DNA of 64,000 nucleotides, taken from positions 65,839-129,838 of the forward strand of contig NMRA01000385.1 in the NCBI GenBank assembly GCA_002633005.1, written 5' to 3'. The notes beneath the pieces are model-generated. The model saw nothing but the letters and a program-made list of their open reading frames with translations, searched no databases and had not been told where the DNA came from. Shown in pieces: positions 51,801 to 60,800 of the stretch; position 1 is the stretch's first letter; each line of letters opens with the position of its first letter. Both the position numbers and the translations under genes were made by a program. The stretch is from Phoronis australis. Lineage: Eukaryota > Phoronida > Phoronidae.

Positions 51801-54800
51801 GAAATTTAGATTCACCTGTTTCACATGACAAATATGAATGTGAGAGGTAGATAATGAAAATCGTGTAGTTCAGTTAATATATAACTCCAGAATTATGCCA
51901 AAATTCTGCTTTCTTCAGAACATGATAACTCAGGAATGATTGATACTTGTACATTCAAATAAATGTTTCGAATACTTGAAATATTTGCACTGTACTCAAA
52001 ATGATTTGGGACTAATTTTTCATATTGTACGATTTGAAATTGAAGATTTTGTTGATTTTGTTATCTGTCATGTTGCATTGCATTAGGCAACTGCTGATGC
52101 TAACAGGATTTGTATGCAGGTGGATGAGAAGGCATGCACTGTATTTATCCCAGAGTATCCAGCAAATTCCTCTGCAAATCAAAGGCTTGATGACGCTGTC
52201 ATGGACTAAAGTGAGCTAGTCACTGTTCATGGAATGAGTATTGGATGAGATATAGTTGCGTTGATAAACCAACACACCTGTTTAACGTACGAGTTGTGAA
52301 TCCATTAGCACTGGTTGGTCACAGTCTGGCTCAAGCTTGTTTAGACGATGGGGTAACAAAACCCCAATTGTTTGCGTAAGAGTTGCATCATGAACAGCTT
52401 TTGTGTGCCACACCCAAAAAAGTGACTGTCAAAACTGATAACCATTTGAATTTCTGTTGATGGGTTAATATTCGTCTGCTACAGGCTCCATTCGTGAACC
52501 GTCCGTTTTCATATTGTTACAGATCAGAATAGAGACTGTCAGTATTCTCAAAATCCTAGATTTGTGCTGTGACAGTTATATAGTCCCTCTGGTATATTTA
52601 CAAACTCCATCCACATTACCGCAGGTATAGGTTAATATAGTTACTCCTAATTATTTCCACTGCTCCAGTTTTAATGTAGTGATTCTGTCCTTACTCCGAA
52701 CATCACAGGTAAAAATACTGACTCTATCCACATTCCCACTATCACAGGTTAAAATTAGTATCTCCACATTCCCACTGTTATAAGTTAAAATCATGACTCT
52801 AACCATATTTCCAACGTTACAGGTTAAAATCATCACTCTATCCCTACTTCCACTGTTACAGGTTAAAATTTAAGGTTCCCACATTTCCACTTTCTGATAC
52901 AGGTTAAAATCATGACTCCACATTTCCAATTTACAAGTCAAAATCACGACTCTATCTATACTTATACCACTGACTGTTACTGGTTAAAATTTATGATCAC
53001 ATTTCCACTGTTAAAGGTTAAAATCTTGACTATGTCCACACTTCCACTGTTACAGGTTAAAATCTTGACTCTATACTACCACTGCTACAGAGGTTAAAAT
53101 CATAACTTTATCCATTTTCTCACTGTTACAGGTTAAAATAGTTACTCCGTCTATTTTCCCACTGTCACCCAACCCTGCTCAGGTTGTCTGCCAGATTTCT
53201 CAGAGGTTTGTTGATGTCGAGTGGCAGCCATTTACTGACAGCACACCGTTGGACAGGTTTGTTTTTTCAATGTGCCAAATAGCTATATTTTAACACCTAT
53301 TGTTAGCACACCTGTTTATTATAATAATTACTATCAATAAAATTGAAATTACATATGCTACCACTATGAGAGATGCCGGAGTCAATCTTGTTGCTTAGTT
53401 AAAGGAACTGATCTTGATCACATGGTTATTGGAAGTGATTTTGTTCACATTTTAATAGAACTGGTCTTTTTCACAGAGTTAATGTAACTGTTGTTCCCGT
53501 GGTTGATGGAACTGATCTTGTTCACATGGTTAATGGAACTGATCTTGTTCACATGGTTGATGGAACTGATCTAATTGTTCAAGTGGTTAATGTAACTGAT
53601 CTTGTTCACATGGTTTATGGAACTGATCTTGTTTACATGGTGTGCCGCTTATGTGTAGGCTACGGTGCGTTCAAAATTTCTATAAATCTGTAACAGCGAA
53701 ATAAAACAACTCATTTGTATTTTTAAGGGTTTTACATCGAATTTTGATGATTTATTGGTGTAAAACAATGAATTTAAGTGATAAGCTGACACCAGTAAGC
53801 ATCTTTGGAACTCCTAAGAAGACTGTGTTAGAACCTGTATTGGTTACTTTCAACACCTCTGTTTTGTCTGGTGACGGGTAAAAGAACTGAACTTGCTGTT
53901 ATCGAATGGAACTAGTTGATCTATTGTTACAAAATACGTTGTTTTTTGGGGTGACATTCTCCTTTATTGCCTATGAAGAGAAAACATCTGTGGGTGTTTT
54001 AAAGCTGTCTAAGCTTCAGGATCAATGTAAAAAATCATGACAAATGTGTTCCCTGTTTCTTTCTAGGTATGAGATAGCATTGGGCACTGCTCAATCATCG
54101 ACCTCCATTCTACAGTTCAAGTCTATTGGCTTGGTAACATCTTACACTATTACGGGACTTAACCTAGCAGCAGGTACGAATTCAAATTTCATTGTCATTT
54201 TGTTAAGACAAGTCTTGTGGTCTTTGGATACCAGTGCTACTGTTTTGTATATATTTCGAATCCAGTTACAAATAACTTAACACTGCAAGTGGACTCGTAT
54301 AAAGGAGGTGTCACTGACACCTGTAGGACATTTAGTTGTGGATTTCTTACAAATAGGCTGCTGGGACATCTGATCTGTTGGCTTATAAAAAATAGAATAT
54401 TTTTCACAAAAGCATCCCATCTACCATTTTATGATTCATTCATATAAAATTAATTTGCTAAATCCCAATTACTTTCGATCATTATGAGCAGTCAGAGCCT
54501 AACCAGAAGTCATGCTCTTGAAGTGTAAATTTTTGTCATGGTAAAAAGAATTGATGATTTGTCCTCTGATTTGGAGCCAGATGATAGGATTAAGGCAGAT
54601 CTAATGTCTGGCAAGCCCTCTCATGATTAAGAATTCTTTAAGATGACAGATTAGTTGTCTGAACTGCCATCAAGTCAATTGACATACATATCTTTCTATT
54701 GCAACACTGACTCGAGTGTGTTTTTACTAACAAGTTCACTTATACATTTCACAGGTTTATGTTATAACTGTCTGTTTATTTGACTTTCAGTGTGAAATAC

Positions 54801-57800
54801 TTTTGTCCACATAAAGCCCCTTGTGATTGCTCGCTACATGAGGCTTCATTTCGACTGACCTCTTGACATATGATGGAAAATGCAGGACAGAGTGCATGTC
54901 ATGTGGCAGTTGGCGCCTTTTTACGTAAAACATTAATTGAATTTTCACCCACTATTAATTCTGTTTCAGGAACGTCAATAAGAGCCACTGTGAGGGCTGT
55001 CAATAAGGCAGGTCTGTTCAGTTCAGCTGTCTCCCAGTTCGTCCTGATAACCCCTGACCTCAAGGTTACAGTTCATGACCTGAAGCCCAATAGCACAGCA
55101 GCTGATGTGGATTTCCAAGAAGAAGAAACTCAACTCCAAGGACGCTACGAGATTGCTAATGGCGCCATCGTCACCGCAGTTGAATGGGCCATCTACAGGG
55201 CAGATGGTGAGTTAGGATGTGGCAACATTTATCTGGTCACTTTTTCAGAGCCTGATAACCTGGGTAGTAACAGAAGTTTGCAAAAATACCAAGATGACAT
55301 CAGACATCAGACCTTGTTTCAAAACCACGCTGGCAAAAGATGGTTGTTTCATGAGTGTGCGTAAAACCTAAAGCATAATCTATCTAGATGCCAGTTCAGC
55401 TAAAGTAGTTAGATTTTAAGATCAGAATTCATAAATTATGGGATAGTACTGTTTCTGTTCTATTAGGTTTCCTTGCCTCAAATGCATGCCCTTTGTCTTG
55501 TCTCTGCCCAAAGTAGTCCTGGTTTAGCCCTAAAGAGTTAGCCCGAGTTTGTTCAGGGTTTCTTAAGACTCTAAAAAACTATTGTAATATTTTAATTCAT
55601 TTCATTATGTGTGTTGTACATTGATAGGAAGTGTATGTATTTTTTTATAAATAGATCATGATATTTTATTTTTAGGAAACTCAAAACCTTGTTTTGCAAT
55701 TTGAGACCCCAAGTTTCACTGGTCACATATTTGACATTTCAACCGACTTGTAAAAATTCTTATAGTTCAATATATTTTCAGTTTTAACATGAAATTCAAT
55801 TGCTGACATATGTGTGTCTTTACCTCATCCCTTTCCAAAGTTATGAAGGTTTTGATCCTTATAATTGTATTTTTAACTTTTACTGTTTCTATGAAAACAT
55901 GATCAAAAATGTTTGTGGTATCAAGCGTTTTATGATACACTGCTTCAAAAGCTATCTCCGCCAATAGTTGCAACCCTTAAAGCCTATCTTAAAGGGCAAC
56001 ACCAGTAAATTTGGTTCCTACAGTATGTTAAGAGCATCACTTTGAGCCCACTAGTGCCATAAATTGTCAAATGTGACAAACTGTTGGGCGTATTGGCTTG
56101 CTTTTTCCTACGTCACCATCAGAATCACCTTCTAATTCAAACAGTTGCAAATAACAGTCGCATGTAATGGTATCCTATTCAGGCGCCTATTCAATACAAC
56201 TGTTATTGGTCTTTTGTTGCTTTGCCTGGGATCTTGTGACGAAATATCATTTGATCATGGGCCTGTTTTTGCATGACTGACTTCGCATTTTCTTTTTATC
56301 AAAACTTTGCTAAGACTACCTGGTTAGCCCAATACATCTAAAATAACAAAATTCTGTTGAAGTTAGGATTGAAAGGTGAACCAAACTTATTTTTTCTTTC
56401 TTAATTATCGTGATTGAAAGTAGCATTTTAACTCTCCACTGTTTTTAATAGACTACATCATTCAGAACTTCACGTCCATTCCAACTGACAGCACTTTCTT
56501 CATGAATGACCAGCTTGTCTTGGAGAACCTCAAGATGTACTTCAGTGTGATACGCGTCACTGACATTCTTGGACGGACTGTGGTGGCAGCCTCTGATGGC
56601 GTGACTATGAACAAGTTCCCTCCCCAACCTGGAGAAGTTCGTGATGGGCCTTACAAAGATAGAGATCTCAACTTCTACGAGCCTTACACGTACTTGGAGT
56701 GCAACTGGGACGAGTTTGGGGAGCCTGGATCTATGGATCCCTCTAAGGTCATCTCTCACTATATAGTTGGCTTGGGCAATGACCGTTCAACAGAGGTCAC
56801 CAGAACCAATATCCACTGGTATGTTGATGTCGGCACAAACCTTAGTTATACTTTTATAGATCTGAATCTGACCAAAATTGATGTCGTTTACTATTGCGCC
56901 GTCCGTGCCTTTGCCATGAGTGGTTCATTCTCTGATGGTTACTCCAACGGTATCGCTGTCGGTTATGAGTACGACATTGGCCCAGGTGGCGTTAAGGTAG
57001 ATAAGTACTGGTCACGTAATGTGACGCTTCCTGTAGCATGGAAACAGTTTGGTGAAACCTTTGCCAACATAAACTACCAAGTTGCCTTAGCAACCAAGGA
57101 TGTAGCTGCACGAGTGACATCTATGACAGGATGCAGAAACTACGCTGACATGTCACATAACATCATCAATGACATGTCATTTGATGTACTTAACTGGACA
57201 GATGTGAAAACAGACACCATGGTCACTCTGACAAACCTGTCACTACAACACAATACATATTACTACCCCATTGTGAAAGCCATCAACGAGGCGGACCACT
57301 GCTACACAGAAGTTGGAGAGCCTGTACTGATTGACCTGACAAAACCAGTCATGGGCACAGTGGACATCGGGAATGTCTACAATGATGCTGTTTTCTTCTC
57401 GACTAAAGAAAAGCTACAAGTCAAGTGGAAGGACTGGGTTGATGCTGAATCTGGTATTGACTTTTACAATGTCTACTTAACTCGTGACAGGTGCTCAAAT
57501 AAAGCTCTTATTGGTACCAACTTGGTGCCTCTGTTTGAACCTACAGAGGCTGCCGCCAACGACACGAGCTTGGTGTTCATGCCTGTTGACCTGCAACTCA
57601 ACAGTGTTCACTATGTGCTGATGACGGCAACTAACAAAGCAAGAACGAAATCCCAATTCTTGGCAAGTTACCCAGGGTTCCTGGACGACATCCCTCCAGG
57701 TAAGGGAGTTGTTTCTTTGTGACTGGCTAGAATTCTTAAACGGTCACAATATTTGGTGATGAATCTGGTTTGGAAAGCAGGTTTTCTTTTAGTGATAATT

Positions 57801-60800
57801 GTATTTAAGGTTTTGGTATCGGCAGTGGGTTTATTGATAGGGCCCTTAATGTTAAGTAAAGCGACCATGGAATTTGAAAATTGCACAGTTGGTTTACTTT
57901 CATTAATTTTGCAGTTTTCTGTTAATTTCTATTCTGGCAATGTGATTGTCAATATGAAGAACAATATGCATGCAAGTGAATACCGTCTGGGGAAATACTA
58001 ACGACGCCACTTTCATTTTGATTATAATAGTTGGATATAAATAAAATTGCTGTACATATTATTTTCAGTTGTTGGTAGTATTGTGGATGGAGACAATTGG
58101 TACAAGGACATTACCTACACCTCGTCAATTAATGAGCTAGTGGTTACCATGGCAATTGCTAATTACAAAGAACAGGTCAGTTAAGCTAACAGTGGTTGTA
58201 TTTCAAGGAACGTCATATATTTTCATGAAGTGTTAAAGTGTTCTTGACTGCCACATACATTTGCGTTTTTCCTAGAACTTTCACTTGCAGTACAAAATGC
58301 CAACAATGTGAATGATCGTAAGAGTTACTTTGCTGGCGTTTTGCAAGAGGTTTGAGTCACCCCAAAATTATCAGTGTTATTGCTAGCACTTTTGTAGCTA
58401 GACTGCTTACTTCAAAGGACTCATATGGGCAGGAGTAAGAGGCCTATTCATCACATCAATCAATTTATGGCATAGAGTGAACATGTTTTGACGTCAATTA
58501 ACTCGCTTTAATAAGCTAAAGGATCAAATCAGGGTGTTCCACTTCAAAACATAAGCACAAATAGTATTTTTCAAAGATGACTTTGCACAGGGTTTCAACA
58601 CTGAAAGTAAGTGAATAACTGGAGACGTGATAGGAAATAAGCGTTGTAAGTATTGACCTAATGAAACAAAGATCAACCTTACAAATATCTGAAAGAAATC
58701 TTAGTTTTGAAATTCACGTTTTAGTTTTCATGGAAGCTCTGAAGACAACAGAGGGACATATCACATAAAGTACTGATATTGCTTTGTGCTATTTTTAGTA
58801 GAAACACTTCTGAACAGTGACGGTAATGCACTAAAAATTGACGAGGGAACACTCTTTTGCCAGAAATTCCCCTCAATGTTACGACATTATAGATCACATG
58901 AGCAATCTTGTGGTTAATCTAGCTTCGGAAGTAATTCATAATCTCCTTCCAAACCTATTGTACATTGGTGTGCCATCAAGAGTTTGTTTTCTCTCTGCTT
59001 TGTATGGTATGGTTGGTGCCAGTGTTGTCTTTTGTTTATATTTTCTCCATCTTCCCTGGATAGAGCAGCAGGGAGATGGTGCAAAATATGTGTTTAAAAA
59101 CTCCACTGGCCAAGTAGATATCAATCCATGGTGTTCTCAGTTATGTTTGTCAGGAGAAATAAATTATCCTTTTCTTTGCACCCTGACCTGGTGTTGTCGC
59201 TGCAGCTCAATTGTCCTGACACAAGAGACCTAAACATCTCATCCTGGACACCTCTCACTGGATATGAAAAGTACTTGGTGGATGGTGATCCCAGAACTCT
59301 AACCTCCTTGTATGTTGCTGATAACGCTGTTCCTGCAGCTGGAAAGCCAGGGTCAAAGGTTCTCACTTGCCAGCAACACGCGAAGAAGGACTACATGAAG
59401 TGTGCTGGTATGAATCTACCTAGTCATGATTCACAAACTTTGAATATTCGGTTATTCCCCATGTTCTGCTCAACGCCCATACCTGGAATTTTTAATTTTC
59501 CTTTGCAAACACTGTTTCTCGACTGTGTAACACAATTAAGTACGACTAGGTTTTCCTTAAAAGCACATGGGAGTGTCAGTTGGTGAACGACTGTCTCATG
59601 AGAATTTTAGCGCCCCAAAATGTACCCAACTTGTTTAGATTTGGGTAAAAGATTTCATTAGTTGGAATGGTATTGGAATCTAAGTCTCATTAAGAGTGAT
59701 TATTTGCAAGTCATTTGCGGAAATTGCAATATATGATAATAGCATCACTTCATTTCTACCTTAATTTATTTTTATTGATAAAGAATGCAATTCAGGGCCT
59801 TGCTACTGTAGGAAAATTAGTGCTAGGAAATAGTTGACACCTTTGAATTGCTGTTTGCCGTTCATTCCCCGGGGGGCGGGCCACAAAGTTGCGTTATTGC
59901 AATTATAGGGACTTGCTTTTATGGGTTCAGACCAATGCTGGTGTTCTTACAGCTGTGATGAAGAACAACTGTCATATGTCAGCACTGTCAGTGGTATACA
60001 CATTAAGAAAATAATTTAATGTTAAACATTGTTCAGTTCAGGATACCCTTGGCCACAAGTTCTTCAGTTAATATATTTCAACAGAGTTATTACGTAGAAA
60101 GTTCTCCTCTTTATTGTAGTATTAATCTTTGTAATGCACATGTCAGCAAATAAACTTTGCCAGGGTAGCAGTGCAATAAGTCTTTGAAAAATATAAAATT
60201 TAATGCCAATTTTAGCAGTAATCTATTTGATGTGTTTACGACACATGTTAATTTCAGGCATCTATGGAGAGGCAGAAACAATCATGGAAGGCAAATATAG
60301 CATCACCATGCAGATTGCTGCTGGTGACAAGGTGATGACAACTTTTGCCATGACGGAGGTTGTTCTCGATGAGCCTGATGTGGGCGTGGCACCAAGAGTC
60401 GAAGATGAGAAAAGTGCAGCTGAAATTCTTGCTCAGGGTGCCCCATATAAGCCACCCACAAGACCACCAACTCTGGCCACAGTAAGAGTCACTTGTCTCT
60501 CAACTTTTCTTTCTCATGGTGTTATGTGTCAGCAGGCCTGGATGCCGTAGATGTAAGAGACTCGCGATAACTCAAGACTACGCATCACGTGGCGAGATAT
60601 CACGGCCATGTATTAGAAGCAGAGCATGTGATCACGCAGCTTAACTTTTCTTGTGGTCATCCTGCATCTACAGAACGTAGCCCAGTTTAATTGTCATGTA
60701 AAGTTATGTATTGGTAGGACTAATGTAAGTTCACATAATAGTTTTCAGTTCATCATTGAAGTTGCAATTAGAAATTTTTATCATCCTTTGTTTGCAATGA

